From Microplitis mediator (taxonomy: Eukaryota > Arthropoda > Insecta > Hymenoptera > Braconidae): DNA of 64,000 nt. Position numbers and translations under genes: made by a program. Positions 1-11,796 of the stretch are shown piece by piece. The DNA is taken from positions 12,440,642 to 12,504,641 of the forward strand of contig NC_079979.1 in NCBI RefSeq assembly GCF_029852145.1, read 5' to 3'. A model generated the notes under the pieces. That model worked only from the letters and a program-made list of their open reading frames with translations, made no database searches and was not told where the DNA came from. The first letter of the stretch is position 1; every line of letters starts with the position of its first letter.

Positions 1-159
1 CTATGGTAGTAAAATATCACGCACACTGTGGCTTATGTTACTACAGTTGTCAATGCGACGACCACAAAGTGTAGTAAAATTTTTACTAGTTTGGTGTAGT
101 AAATTCTACTCCAGCATTTTTTCCCGTGTGTAATATAACCAATTTTGTCATCATGATTA

Positions 160-285
160 TGCCTACAATTCTTATCGGATCCTAATGAAATTTTCTACAC
201 TCATTCTATGTGTAATACCCACGGTTGAGTTCGAAGATCGGCTGAATCGGTCGATTAGTTTAGAAGTTATGGCCGTTTTAGTATA
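160..285. repeat. Dispersed ~120-bp repeat module, copy 1
   Basis: A degenerate module runs from an ACAATT-type start through a GATC.TAATGAAA segment and GAGTTCGAAGAT to a TCGGTCGATTAGTTTA.AAGTTAT end. The same order of motifs recurs at about 2128-2245 and 2471-2590 on the same strand. No ORF is conserved among the three, so it looks like a fragment of an old interspersed repeat rather than coding DNA. Confidence 0.6.
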
Positions 286-612
286 TTGTACAACTAGAGC
301 GGTAAGTTGTCGATTGCCCACGAGAGCAAAGTTGAGCGCACGAACGAAGTGAGTGCACTCATTTGCTCGTGTGGGTGGTCGGCAACACCGCACGAATTGA
401 ACATACTTTTTTTTATTATTAATGCGATATGAGTACTATTTTAGTGTTCGCTGTTTTACCATTTTACTTGTCGCATTCAAATTTACTTGTCGTACGCAGG
501 TATTCGTGTAACGCACACAAATGTCGTGGAAACAGTAGAATGGGCAAACAGCTATTTGGCGAACAAAAGAGCGTGCGCTAAGATAGCACTTATATCGCAT
601 GAATGATAAAAA
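280..612 (-). repeat. Compound palindromic repeat, copy 1
   Basis: This block matches the reverse complement of 33665-34084. The first part is an imperfect palindrome around GTTGTCGATTGCCCACG and the second part starts near TTATTAATGCGATATGAG. Compared with the other copy it lacks about 100 bases in the second part. Short ORFs that cross it are not conserved. It is a non-coding mobile repeat of unknown class. Confidence 0.7.
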
Positions 613-625
613 AAATTTCAACGAT

Positions 626-1455
626 TTTTCGAAAAAATCCGTTTTTAATCACTTTTAAAGTTCATATAACTTTAAAACTAAAATTCATAGATAATCTCTG
701 TAAAAAGTATTCTAAAGCTTGACTAATAAGCTTTAATTTATGACCTTAAACTTTATATTTTGACCATTTTTCCAATAATTAAGGCCCGCGTATTTATGAC
801 TACGAGTAAAGGACAGAGCCATTGGCCAAAAGACATTCGTTCGATGCAAAATATTCGATATGCGACAAGTTGTTGAGTAGAAAATCTTATCGAAAAAAAA
901 TATCGTTGAATAAACTAAAAGTATAAAACTTCGAGTTTGTAACAGTAAAAATTTACAAAACGAAATATTATTGAAAAAAAATTCTGAAATGTAAAACACA
1001 TCGAAGTACCATTTATAGAAAATAATTAATTACAGAATAGTAATTACTTGAACTGAAATAAATAAAAACAATGATTGTCATCGTAATTGATAATAAATGT
1101 TAAATGTGAAGTAAGCTCTAATTATTACTTCATTAATTATTAATTAAATGTTTAAAATTAATTTAAAAAAAAAAAAAATCATTATATCAAGCATTTATCA
1201 GTTATTGTTATTTATTATCGATTTTTACGTCCAAATAATTTTTCGAGAAAGATGTGCTGCCTAAAAAATGACTTTTTACCAGATAAATTTTAAAAACTCG
1301 TGTCTTTAAAAAAAATAATATTTTATCAATTGAAATTTTTAGATTCGTGATTTTTAATTTTTATAAATATATTTGTTCTTTAGAAAATTTTATGGTTTTT
1401 CAAACGAGTACCAAAAACCAACACTTGAGTGTTTCTTTATATTCTTATGTAGTAG
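626..1455. other. AT-rich intergenic DNA
   Basis: No coding signal, repeat with clear ends or RNA gene was recognised here. Confidence 0.5.
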
Positions 1456-1749
1456 CCCTAGCGAATCCGAATTACGGTAAATACAGTGATTTACCGTAAT
1501 TTACCGTAATTTACGGTACCTGGCAGAATTACCGTAAATTACGGTAATCTACGGCAAATTACGGTAAGTTGCCGTAATTTGCGGTAATTCTGCTAGGCGC
1601 CGTAAAATTACGGTGAATTGCGGCAATTTGCCGTAGATTACCGTGATTTACGATAAATTACCACAATTTACGGTAATTCTGCTAGGCACCGTAAATTACG
1701 GTAAATCTCGGTAAATCACTGTATTTACCGTAATTCAGATCTGCTAGGG
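1456..1749. mobile_element. Palindromic MITE with CCCTAGC ends
   Basis: The ends are inverted copies: CCCTAGC followed by an AATTACGGTAAATACAGTGA motif on the left, and its reverse complement ending GCTAGGG on the right. The interior is built almost entirely from alternating direct and inverted copies of ATTACCGTAA-like words, with two more internal inverted pairs around GGCAGAATTACCG and CGGTAATTCTGC. No ORF is present. It is a miniature inverted-repeat element of about 294 bp. Confidence 0.75.
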
Positions 1750-2127
1750 AGATGTCAATGTATGTAAATATATGTATGTATATATTAGTAATAATTAAAA
1801 ATAAATACGGCTTATTGATACCCATTTTGAAAGGAATTCAATTCTTAAGAAAATTTTATGTTAATAAAATTTATAAGATATTTTATGAATAAAAAACATT
1901 ATACATTTATAGTAACATTGATATTTAATTGTTTTTAGTAGATTTCATAGAAATCTAACTATTGTATTTGTCCTCATAATGGAATTTTCGAAAAATTTTG
2001 CTATATCTCAACTCAGCTCGACGAGCTGAGTCAGAAAATACATTTGGTTCAAAAGTTTATATATGTATTTATATATATATATATATGTATATATAATATA
2101 ACGCTCCATTCTCCAACGATAGCGTCC

Positions 2128-2245
2128 ACAATTCTACACCGATCTTAATGAAACTCAGTATACTTATTCTATAGACGATTACCTTGGATGAGTTCGAAGA
2201 TGAGCCAATTCGGCCAATAAGTTTAGCAGTTATAGTTAATTAAAA
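2128..2245. repeat. Dispersed ~120-bp repeat module, copy 2
   Basis: It shares the motif order of the module at 160-285: CACAATTCTACACCGATC, then GATTACCTTGGATGAGTTCG, then a CGGCCAATAAGTTTAG end. Divergence is substantial, so the copies are old. Confidence 0.6.
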
Positions 2246-2470
2246 TTTTGTAAAATTTTCAAAAAAAATTTGTTTGCCGCTTTAACTGGATGTAACTTCT
2301 AAACGGAAAGAGATAGCTTATTTTCGTTTGTTCTATGTGAAAGCTCGTTCGATTGCCTACAATTTTGACTATACAGCTTGTTGATTTGACCATTTTTTCT
2401 AATAGATAAATGGTTTTGAACATTTACAAAATATTGTAGAAACTAATTTTATACAGGTTTTCACTTTGAT

Positions 2471-2590
2471 TATAGCCACAATTTCGAACCGATCACCTTA
2501 AAACTTAGCATACGTATTTTGTGGCTGACTACCTTGTTCGAGTTTGAAAATGAGCTCAATCGGTCGATTAGTTTAAAAGTTATAGCATTT
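2471..2590. repeat. Dispersed ~120-bp repeat module, copy 3
   Basis: Third same-strand copy of the module at 160-285. It retains CACAATTTCGAACCGATCAC at the start and CAATCGGTCGATTAGTTTAA at the end. Copies 2 and 3 are about 340 bases apart, which suggests they belong to one longer, decayed repeat. Confidence 0.6.
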
Positions 2591-3607
2591 CAAAATTTTC
2601 AAAATGCCCAAAATTCATATTTTTACTTATTCTTCCTTTAATATCTTTTGAATGTGATAACTTATTGACTTTATATCGAATTCATCTGAAAGCTCTTCGA
2701 ATAAGCTTGAAATTTCATGCCGATATATATATGCCTAGACCACTGAAATTACTTATTTTACCATTCATTCAATGAAATTTTGCTATTGCATGAGTTCTCC
2801 TACTTCTTAGTACATTCATAGAGCTACTTAAATTCATATTATCGCAGTGTGACACTTATAAAATCTAAACATCTCAATTCAGTGGGTGTATACAATTTTG
2901 TTTTATCGACAGAGTATAAATGATATGATACATCAATAACAAGATTAACATTAGTTATGATGAAAATATTATCTATATCTACTCGTCGTTTGATATTCTA
3001 ATAGGCTTCTTATTTCAAATATTAGTACTAATTTCAAGTATGACACTTTGATGTATCACAATCAATTTTTAATTTTAGAATATTTTATTAGTAGATTTTA
3101 TTGAAAGCAAATTATCGCCTTTGTCCTTATGGTAGAATTCTCGAGCATTAAAACCATAATCTATCATAATTTTTCGAATAGGGTCCGGAATACCATTGGT
3201 CCGATAGTTTGAATATATGCATACGGATCTTTAAATAACGTCAAAATCAAAACATATAGTGCATTATCATCAAAAATTCTTCTGAAGTTCATTTAGTTAG
3301 CATCAATTTTTGGCATTATACTTATAATTTTTTGATTTTTTTTGTTTTATCATCTCGAGAATTTTTAAGAAAATGTAAAAAAAAAAATTATTTTATTATA
3401 AGCTTTCATTTGAACAGTGAAAAAAATTAAACAATGAGAAATCTACTTCCATTTCGGCTGCCGAATGGCCTTTTTTTTACATGTAAAAAATAATTTGGGT
3501 TACAAATAATTAGCTTTCAAGAAATACAAATTTTTTTTTAGATGTCTTCAACTCCTGATGAATTTTACCACCAAATTATTATTTTACTTTTATCAACATG
3601 CGATTTA

Positions 3608-3715
3608 TTACCAATTATCTGGAGCTTTATATTCACATACACTTCTAATGGATCCATCACTCCGTTGGTAATAACTACATGTGTATCTCCCACAGCATTC
3701 GGAATCATAACTACA
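3608..3715 (-). CDS. Secreted cystine-knot (knottin) peptide, coding exon 2 (mature domain)
   Basis: On the minus strand a strong acceptor (T-rich tract then CTCAG, 3716-3730) is followed by 35 codons and a TAA stop, in the phase set by the upstream exon at 4993-5085. The exon carries five of the six cysteines. With the first exon the spacing is C-X6-C-X5-CC-X4-C-X13-C, at residues 25, 32, 38, 39, 44 and 58 of 66. That is the arrangement of inhibitor-cystine-knot peptides, a family that includes arthropod venom peptides, conotoxin-like peptides and non-venom secreted knottins. An AATAAA overlaps the stop region (3604-3609). Function, and whether it is a venom component, cannot be told from sequence. 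Confidence 0.82.
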   Translation of the reverse strand, partial: CSYDSECCGRYTCSYYQRSDGSIRSVCEYKAPDNW

Positions 3716-4992
<1,277 letters not shown>

Positions 4993-5085
4993 AATTTCTC
5001 CTCTTAATTTACAGGCTTCAACGGTCGCTTGCATAATGGCAATGACGACCAAAATGCCGATTATTCCAAACAGTATCTTTGACAT
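4993..5085 (-). CDS. Secreted cystine-knot (knottin) peptide, coding exon 1 (signal peptide)
   Basis: The ATG at 5083-5085 opens 31 codons before a consensus GTAAGT donor. Residues 2-5 contain one lysine, residues 6-18 are a hydrophobic core, and a V-E-A motif at 22-24 gives a likely signal-peptidase site directly before Cys25. The exon therefore encodes the secretion signal and the first seven residues of the mature peptide. Phase 0 at the donor matches the downstream exon. The predicted mature chain is 42 residues with six cysteines, near-neutral charge and a C-terminal tryptophan. It resembles hymenopteran conotoxin-like knottins (OCLP1-type) in layout; orthology is not shown. Confidence 0.82.
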
Positions 5086-5115
5086 TTTTGAATGATAACT
5101 CAGTTGAATCTTCAG
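5086..5115 (-). other. 5' UTR segment of knottin exon
   Basis: On the minus strand a candidate acceptor (ATTATTTAG ending at 5116) lies 30 nt upstream of the ATG, so this segment is probably untranslated leader. A matching GTAAGT donor lies at 5419-5424. Confidence 0.5.
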
Positions 5116-5424
5116 CTAAATAATTTAGGTTTAGTTCGTTAATAATTATTACCTGATTAGGGAATTAAAAAACAATATATTCTCCTTCGAATGAGTACCC
5201 AGGTGACGAGGTTTAAAAAGAAGGAAAATTAAAAAAATTTTAAACTTTCATCGTAAATATAGTCATGTGGATACTCGTTTCAGAGTTAATTTTATGACGA
5301 TTTATCTCTTATATAATTAAAATATGTGACATATTTCGATTTAGTATTTAATTCATCTAATGAAATAATTAACAATTATTTGAAAAAAGAAATTTTAGTT
5401 TTAATTAATATATTTATTACTTAC

Positions 5425-5520
5425 TTAGAGAATATTTAAATTGTCTCCGAAGTTACGATCAAGACAGTGGATATCAAATCAAATTTTCGGTCGGTGTTTG
5501 AACGAAAACAATAAATATAT
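5425..5520 (-). promoter_or_regulatory. Candidate knottin promoter and non-coding first exon
   Basis: On the minus strand an ATATATTTATT element at 5510-5520 resembles a TATA box. About 20-30 nt downstream is a TTCAAAC start-like motif, then a short stretch ending CTCTAA at the GTAAGT donor (5419-5424). This would be a non-coding first exon joined to the exon at 4993-5115 by a 309-nt intron. It is inferred from signals only. Confidence 0.4.
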
Positions 5521-7372
5521 GGGGGACTGTCTCAGCCAATAAATTAAGACATTGCTGGCAATAGAACTTTTGCAGGAGAAGGGACAAAGATAAGAAAATC
5601 CATGTCAATTATAATCATGATATTGTAATATTTTTTAAAAAAATCTGCAGCTCCAAAAAATCGGTAATAAGTGCGGCCCATTATACCCCTCAATGAATTT
5701 GTATGTGTCAGTCAATAGGAAATTTGACGCTCTTCACAACGAGTACCCACAAGACATATTTAGTTTAAGTAGTTACATATGTCACATTTATATAACATAT
5801 GTTTAATTTCTTAAATATATACAGGTTGTTGGTACTCGTTCGAAAGGGTGTTAAATACTCTTAGGATAAAGTATATTTATATTTAATCTAAATTATGAAT
5901 GTGAAAATTTCAATTTAAAAAAATATATTGTTAAGAATAATTATTTGTGGGTTTTTTTATTTTTTTTTTTTTATTATCAGTGAACATGTGAGGTAATTAA
6001 ATGTATTAGACAAAGCTATTCGGAAGATATCTAATTTAATTGAATTGATAACAGGGACAAAGGAAAAAATCTAAGTAATATAAGTATCTTTTAAAAAAGA
6101 TCAAAGAATAAAAACTCGAGGTATTATTTGAAATTAAATTTCATGATTACTTTTTTTTTATTTGAAAATTTTTACAAACCTCATTACTTTTGGATTTGTA
6201 TATACAATTTTTGAAAATCTAGACGAGTCTTTTTTATTATTTTTCATTTTTCCAATTTTCGATCTGAAAAATAACCGTTACCCGCTATTTTGAAATAAAA
6301 TATCTTGTAATTTGAAAAAAAAAAAAAAAAAAAAATTTTTTTGAATTTTGAAAAAATACTCGTGTAGATTTTTTAATTTTCTAATCGTGTATTCTTTTTT
6401 GAAAGATCAAAAATACTCGGATTGTTATTTTAAATAAAAATCCATAAATTTATCATTAATAAGAAGTTAATTCGTTTTTAAAATTTATAGTCGGAGGCTC
6501 CCGCATTTATGAGTGGGGGCCAGAGCCCATTGTGTGATAAGTCTGATAGTTTCGGTGAAAAAGTAATAAGATCTCGAAATTTAATATAAATTTGAATTAA
6601 AACTCCAATAACTTTTCACCAGATGAATTTATTAAAAAATGATAAGAGACGTTTTTTGTAGAGCGTTTTATTCCCTACAAAAATATGTCTTGAGCTCATC
6701 TGTACAATGAGCCATTGTCGAGGTATAAAATTCAAACCTTAAAATGTTTTTTTTTCCCATGTTATTTAAATGCGAAATCAAAAAGCACGAAGTGGTACCT
6801 CTTAATATTAATTATCAAGAGCTCAAGTTTTCTCAAGTTTTCTTTTCTAGTAATTTGTACTGTATATTACTCTCCACATTAAAATAAAAATAAAAAAATT
6901 TCATCTGATAACCGGAATGAAAGAATTCTTACTCAAATAATTAAAAATTCAAAAATAAAATCAGTAAAAATGATCATTGAATAAAAAGTTATGAAAAGAG
7001 AATTTTCAGAAAATAACAGTCAATATTAATAGAAAAAAAATGATTTATAAAAAATATACAGAAAGGACTTGTCAAAATTCCATGGATGTGTTTTTAATAA
7101 AATTTTTTCAACATCTTGCAATTTCTTAATAAAAACTCAGAAATTTCTAATGTCTACGATTTCCCGCGTTTTCAGTGTCATTTAAATAAATAAAATCTTC
7201 ATACCAACAGTGGGTAAGGTCTTCAATTTTAGATCTTTTCTCTAATGTTTTTTTTTTTTCATTAAGTTGCTCAAAGAAAACATTAAACATTGAAAAATTT
7301 ATTAGCTAATAAATTAAATATTCAATTAATATCTAAAGTAAATAATTGTAAATTTTAATTAAATAAATAATC
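5521..7372. other. Intergenic region between knottin (-) and mRpL44 (+)
   Basis: The two genes are divergent with about 1.9 kb between them. The region is AT-rich with a poly-A run near 6308-6336. A TTCAGTG initiator-like motif near 7171 is a possible mRpL44 start. No other gene was recognised. Confidence 0.5.
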
Positions 7373-7439
7373 ATGAACGTACTACGTTCCACCTGTCAGT
7401 TTGTCATTAAAGTGCAGAAGGTTAATGCCGCAAATACAG
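7373..7439 (+). CDS. mRpL44: mRpL44 exon 1: mitochondrial presequence
   Basis: The ATG at 7373 opens 22 codons plus one base before a GTTAGA donor. The encoded segment has several Arg/Lys, no acidic residue, and polar and aliphatic residues, typical of a mitochondrial targeting presequence. Splicing to 7676 restores a glycine codon and the frame of the conserved protein. The start is the first ATG in frame. The donor is weaker than consensus, which is the main uncertainty. Confidence 0.78.
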
Positions 7440-7463
7440 GTTAGAAATCAACTATTTATTTAT

Positions 7464-7612
7464 GAGTGAGAGTGTAGCAGACATGAGACAATTTATAAAT
7501 TTTAAACAAATAAATTAATTAATTCAAATAATGAAATTTAAAAAAACGCGCTGACATTTTATTATTTATTCAAAAATTTGAAAAATTCCCGCTTGTCAGT
7601 TACATTCACTCA
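7464..7612. mobile_element. MITE of the TGTAGCAGAC family (mRpL44 intron 1)
   Basis: The left end GAGTGAGAGTGTAGCAGACA and a right end near TTGTCAGTTACATTCACTCA are inverted copies. The short AT-rich centre includes AAAAAACGCGCTGAC. It belongs to the commonest small element in this window. Confidence 0.6.
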
Positions 7613-7675
7613 TTTACTTACTGATTTATTTATTTATCCTCAAGAATAATCATATATATTTAATAATTACAATAG

Positions 7676-8042
7676 GATATAGATTTATTCGTCGAACATG
7701 GGCTCCTACTCTGAAGGAATTTACTCGACGTAAAGAGAAACTGGGACCACAACCAGAGCAACCTAGAAGTGGATTCCTCGAGTGGAATTTCGAGTCCGAA
7801 CTCTATGCCTTCAACAGCAGACTTTCGGAAAAATTTAATTTAGAATTACTGTCACAAGCTTTTACTCATAATTCCTATATTTTAAAAGAAGAACAGAAGC
7901 AGAGACAAGTGGGCATTGATGATCCTCAGCTTCATTATTATGATAACAGGCAGTTTATTCTAGACGGTAAAGTTCTTACATCAAAAATTGTTGAGGCTTA
8001 TTTAAGTTCGGCAATGCCTCGAACTCCTGCTGAATGTATCAG
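7676..8042 (+). CDS. mRpL44: mRpL44 exon 2: N-terminal part of RNase III-like domain
   Basis: An AATAG acceptor opens 367 nt in the phase left by exon 1, ending at AG/GTAAAT. The protein segment (about residues 23-145) has the FNFELLSQAFTHNSY-like region typical of RNase III folds, here N-L-E-L-L-S-Q-A-F-T-H-N-S-Y, and a QVGI-D segment seen in mL44 proteins. In mL44 the fold is kept but it works as a structural protein of the mitochondrial large subunit near the exit side. Layout and length match animal MRPL44. Confidence 0.93.
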
Positions 8043-8114
8043 GTAAATTTAAATAATTATTAATTACTATAATTATTATAATTATTCATGAATTTATAAA
8101 TTTTGAATCAATAA

Positions 8115-8330
8115 ATGACGAGTGTAAATGTAACAGACGAGTGGCGATTTTTTAAATTTTTGAATAAATAAATAAAATGTGAGTAGAATAAAAATAAAAA
8201 AATGCATATTTAGATCAATGAAAAATCAACGCGCGCATTTTTTTAAATATCATTATTTCAATTTAATTATTTATTTATTTAAAATTCATAAACTTTCTGA
8301 TGTCTTCTACATTCACACTCAGAATAAATA
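8115..8330. mobile_element. MITE of the TGTAGCAGAC family (mRpL44 intron 2)
   Basis: GACGAGTGTAAATGTAACAG on the left pairs with TCTACATTCACACTC on the right. The centre contains an AATCAACGCGCGCATTT motif shared with the copy at 11123-11329. A further partial copy seems to follow to about 8480. Confidence 0.55.
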
Positions 8331-8500
8331 AATAAATCAAAATAATGAAATTTAAAAAAATGCGCGTATTTATTTTCCAATTATCTAAATACGTATTTTT
8401 TTATTTTTTGTTTTACTTTCATTTTATTTATTTATTCAAAAATTAAAAAACTGCTAATTGTCAGCTACATTTAAATTCATAATTATTTATATTATTCCAG

Positions 8501-8585
8501 TGTTTTCAAAGATTATTTGCTGTCCGAAGAAGTCCTGGCAAATAGAGCATTCTTACTTGGATGCAAAGACATTATTTTAGCAGAG
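8501..8585 (+). CDS. mRpL44: mRpL44 exon 3
   Basis: A TTATTCCAG acceptor and a GTTCAT donor bound 85 nt that complete a serine codon and then read V-F-K-D-Y-L-L-S-E-E-V-L-A-N-R-A, the helical segment after the RNase III-like core. It ends in phase 0. The corresponding human segment contains the L-T-G-E-E-V-V motif, so the exon is well supported. Confidence 0.92.
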
Positions 8586-8666
8586 GTTCATTACTTATTT
8601 TACAACAACGCTATTTATTTACTTAATTATCATTAGAAATTATTAAAAAATTAAATATATTTTTAG

Positions 8667-8970
8667 GAATATCCGCCTTCGAATCAAACATTAGCAAACA
8701 CATTTTTGGCTCTAGTAGCTGCGCTTGCTAAAAGTACAGACGAAATCCACACAGCGAAATTCGTCCGAGATTTTCTGATAACAACACTCGCTGAGAAAGA
8801 TCTGAATGAGATATACTGCCCAGAGAATCCGATTGAAATTCTCAATCAAGTGTTAACTAACGACGGCAAAGATCCCGTGGAACCGCGAATCATTTCACAG
8901 ACTGGAGTTAATACTTTTTTACCATGCTATCAGATTGGTCTGTTCTCAAACAAACAGTTCATTTCTTCAG
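8667..8970 (+). CDS. mRpL44: mRpL44 exon 4: end of RNase III-like domain and linker to dsRNA-binding domain
   Basis: A TTTTTAG acceptor opens a 304-nt exon ending TTCTTCAG/GTAATA in phase 1. It encodes E-Y-P-P-S-N-Q-T-L, then F-V-R-D-F-L-I-T-T, which matches the strongly conserved FIRDFLITQ of mL44, and a region ending in the I-G-L-F-S-N-K-Q-F strand that begins the dsRNA-binding-like domain. An apparent stop shortly after 8970 lies in the intron. Confidence 0.95.
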
Positions 8971-9228
8971 GTAATAGTATGTGTGACAAGGGATGAAACA
9001 ACGATTTTAGACCAGGGTGAAGGCTGACACGCCCACAGTCTGAAGCCGTCTTTCATCCTGAGTTACACACTAGATTTTTCATGATTACCTGCATTGGAAC
9101 TTGAAGTTTCAGTGTCAGCAGCCAGTCAGAAACAAGTTAATTTAAGACCGATCGTATGATCAACTATCAGCGTAAGCGTAAATTGTCAATTGCAATTTAT
9201 AATTAAGCAAAAACTACACATACTATTT

Positions 9229-9660
9229 ACACTTATCCAAAAAATTAAAAAAACAAGAAAATTTTATAAATTTTTTAGTGATTTTTGGAAGGCTGTATTT
9301 TCGTGAAAAATGATAGTATCGAAAAAAAAAAAAAAAAAGCAGATTGAAGCTTGAAATCTCTAGTTTGAAGATCTTCCAGCAAAATAATATTTTGAGTCAC
9401 GGGTTTTGCAGAATCATAAGAAATAGCTCGAGACAAAATTTTTCTAAATTTTTTGGTTTTGTTTTTTAAGTCTACGAGGCCAGGCAAAACCCGTGGCTCA
9501 AAAAATTTTTTTGCTGGAAGATCTTTAAACTAGAGATTTCAAGCTTCAATTTGCTTTTTTTTATTTTCGATACGATTATTTTTCACAAAAATACCGCCTT
9601 CCAAAAATCACTAAAAAATTTATAAAAGTTTCTTGTTCTTTTAATTTTTTGGATAAGTGT
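9229..9660. mobile_element. Long-hairpin MITE in mRpL44 intron 4
   Basis: The two halves are long inverted copies of about 190 nt each. They begin ACACTTATCCAAAAAATTAA on the left and end with its reverse complement on the right, with only a short AT-rich loop near 9420-9480. Internal pairs such as GGAAGATCTT and AAGCTTGAAATCTCTAGTTT are easily seen. It has no ORF. Being inside an intron it would be transcribed as a near-perfect hairpin. Confidence 0.85.
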
Positions 9661-10034
9661 ATTATTGATACTAATTCTTATAAAACTTAATTAGTCAAAA
9701 CTGTCATTTATGTAAATAAAATTAATGCTCTGACATTACTATTAAAAAAATGACAAGGATCAAAATTTAAATTGCGAAAGCCCTCAGTCAGTGGGCAGAA
9801 ACTTTATTTGTTTGTTGCCAAGGGACTAAACAAGTTTGTTTCTGCCCGCTGACTGAAAACATTAACAATTTACGCGTTTCCTGATATTAATTCGCGGCAT
9901 TAGACCGAAATTAGTTTTTTTTTTTTGACTGGCTGTAGAAACGTGAAACTTTGAGTTTCGATGCTGGTATCAAGAAAATTTATTTATAATTTTTAATTAA
10001 TAAATTTACTTAAAAAAAAATTTGTTATTTTTAG

Positions 10035-10225
10035 CTACTGAAAGTACGATTGAAGATGCAGTAAAAGTAGCAGCATTAAATGCGCTTAGTAAACTTTTTG
10101 GTTTCGCAGATTCAAGTAATCCGATGAAATATAATTTAGACGTTGATCCTTCAAAGCAAATTAAAAATTTAACGATTCACAACTGGTGCACACAGAATGT
10201 TAAGCAGCTTATGCAAAAGAATTGA
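10035..10225 (+). CDS. mRpL44: mRpL44 exon 5: dsRNA-binding-like C-terminus and stop
   Basis: A TATTTTTAG acceptor leads to an exon completing an alanine codon and reading T-E-S-T-I-E-D-A-V-K-V-A-A-L-N-A-L-S-K-L-F-G-F, the alpha-2 helix of a dsRNA-binding fold and the LYGF-like end known in mL44. The TGA is at 10223-10225. Spliced length is 1014 nt, 337 residues, close to human MRPL44. mL44 binds the mitochondrial large ribosomal subunit. The gene appears intact. Confidence 0.95.
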
Positions 10226-10272
10226 ATTATAAATATAATTTAATACATTTTTTATATTACTAATTAATTATA

Positions 10273-10278
10273 AATAAA
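10273..10278 (+). terminator. mRpL44: mRpL44 polyadenylation signal
   Basis: An AATAAA lies 48 nt after the stop codon, a normal distance for an insect 3' UTR. Other AT-rich alternatives exist downstream. Confidence 0.55.
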
Positions 10279-10942
10279 AAATAGCCTCAGCTCTAATGGT
10301 ACAGATTTAAAAATTCAATGATTCAATTATTTATTTAATTAAATATTTTATTTTTCCCGGGAATTCGCGATAACAATCAATGTCCGATTGTAATTTATAT
10401 GTAAATGTAAGATAACAATTATTTAAATATCTATTTTATCAAAATTGATCGGTCATTAGCTCATGATCGGTATCGGGTCTGTTACTTTACATATTTTTTA
10501 TCAATGAGTTATTACTAGAAACTGATAATTTTTTAAATTTATTTTTCATTATCAATAAAAAAAAAGGCATTTGGCAGTCGGAATGGAAGTAGATTTCTTA
10601 TCATTTAATTATTTATTTTGCGTGACAATTGACAAAAATATCTTGTACATATAGTTAATTTTTTTATAGTATATTAATTCATAGAAAATCTAGATCAAAA
10701 GATTTCCACTTACAATTTTTAAAATCTGATGAAATATTGTGATCTTATTAAATCATCAGATAAAAAAATAGTCCAATTGACAAGTCAAGTAGAAAAAATC
10801 ATTTTTTTTTTTTATGATCTTGAAGTTATTTCGCTTTTTAGATTTTTTTATAAACGATAAATTACAAAAAATTTCACCTATAGCTTTTTTAATTGTCTAC
10901 ATGCGTATATTTTTAGTTGATATTTTTTTTTTTTATTGATTT

Positions 10943-11119
10943 AGTCAACGTCTGATAATTTTTCGATTTTGTTTCAAAGCGATAAATTATAAAAAAAAAT
11001 ATTTAAAAAAATTGCACCTGTAGTTTTTCGAATTGCCTACATGTGCATATTTTTAGATTTTTTTTTTTTGTAATTAATTTGTTAAAAACAACCCGTAAAT
11101 TTTTAATTGTCTACTAACT
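10943..11119. mobile_element. ACTGAAGTTAGC-family MITE, partial
   Basis: The block has the internal order of this family: ACGTCTGATAATTTTT, AACGATAAATTATAAA-like, TTGCACCTGTAG, CTACATGTGCATATTTTTAG, and TTAATTGTCTACTAACT at the end. The preceding 120 bases (10820-10942) look like a second, truncated copy. Confidence 0.6.
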
Positions 11120-11122
11120 ATG

Positions 11123-11329
11123 AATGTGAGTGTAACTGACAAGTGAAAATGTTTTAAATTTTCAAATAAATAAATAAAATGTCAGTAGAAAAAAAATAAA
11201 AAAATGCGTAATTTGATAATCGAAAAATCAGCGCGCGTATTTTTTTAAACTTCATTTATTTAAATTTATAAATTTGTTTATTTGAAATTTACAAATCGTC
11301 TCATGTCTGCTACATCCACACTTATCAAC
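11123..11329. mobile_element. MITE of the TGTAGCAGAC family
   Basis: GTGAGTGTAACTGACAAG on the left and CATGTCTGCTACATCCACAC on the right are inverted relatives. The centre carries the AAAAATCAGCGCGCGTATTT motif also found at 8220. Confidence 0.6.
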
Positions 11330-11547
11330 TAACTTCAGAATCATCCATCCGGAGTCAGAATTGCGCCCTTGGAATTCAAAACCTCAAGATCTGATGAAAA
11401 CCCAATTTTCGAAAATTGAACCGAAACCAATAACTTTTTTTTTCTTTTTATATTTTTAATTTTCATGGCGGGAAATTAAAAAAAATTCAAATGAACTAGT
11501 ATTCTAGTTAAAGTCTAGATGGCGCAGTCGGTATATTTGCTCAGCAG

Positions 11548-11796
11548 ATGATGCAACAATTAAAAATACAATTTTTCAAAATTCCTAAAATAGTGGCGCT
11601 TCGATCAGCACAAAACGCAGTCTGCAATTTAGCAGGTCATGCACTCACACTTCACCATGTCCAGCACAAACTTCGACTTCTCGAGGAAGTTGATCTGAAT
11701 AATTTAAAACATGACCAGACCTATAAATCCATTCAAAACAATGACATCCTGTTGCAGCGAAGATCAAAGTTGATTATCAAGTCCCATAGTATATAA
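11548..11796 (+). CDS. Hypothetical 82-codon ORF, unidentified
   Basis: The ORF starts at tandem ATGs, or might start at an exon boundary at the CAG just upstream, and ends at a TAA at 11794-11796. Its middle section reads A-L-R-S-A-Q-N-A-V-C-N-L-A-G-H-A-L-T-L-H-H-V-Q-H-K-L in one helix-like stretch; its codon use is less AT-rich than the flanks, which favours real coding. A separate ATG at 11519 in another frame gives only ten codons. I do not recognise the family. It may be a small alpha-helical protein, the last exon of a larger gene, or chance. Confidence 0.35.
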   Translation: MMQQLKIQFFKIPKIVALRSAQNAVCNLAGHALTLHHVQHKLRLLEEVDLNNLKHDQTYKSIQNNDILLQRRSKLIIKSHSI

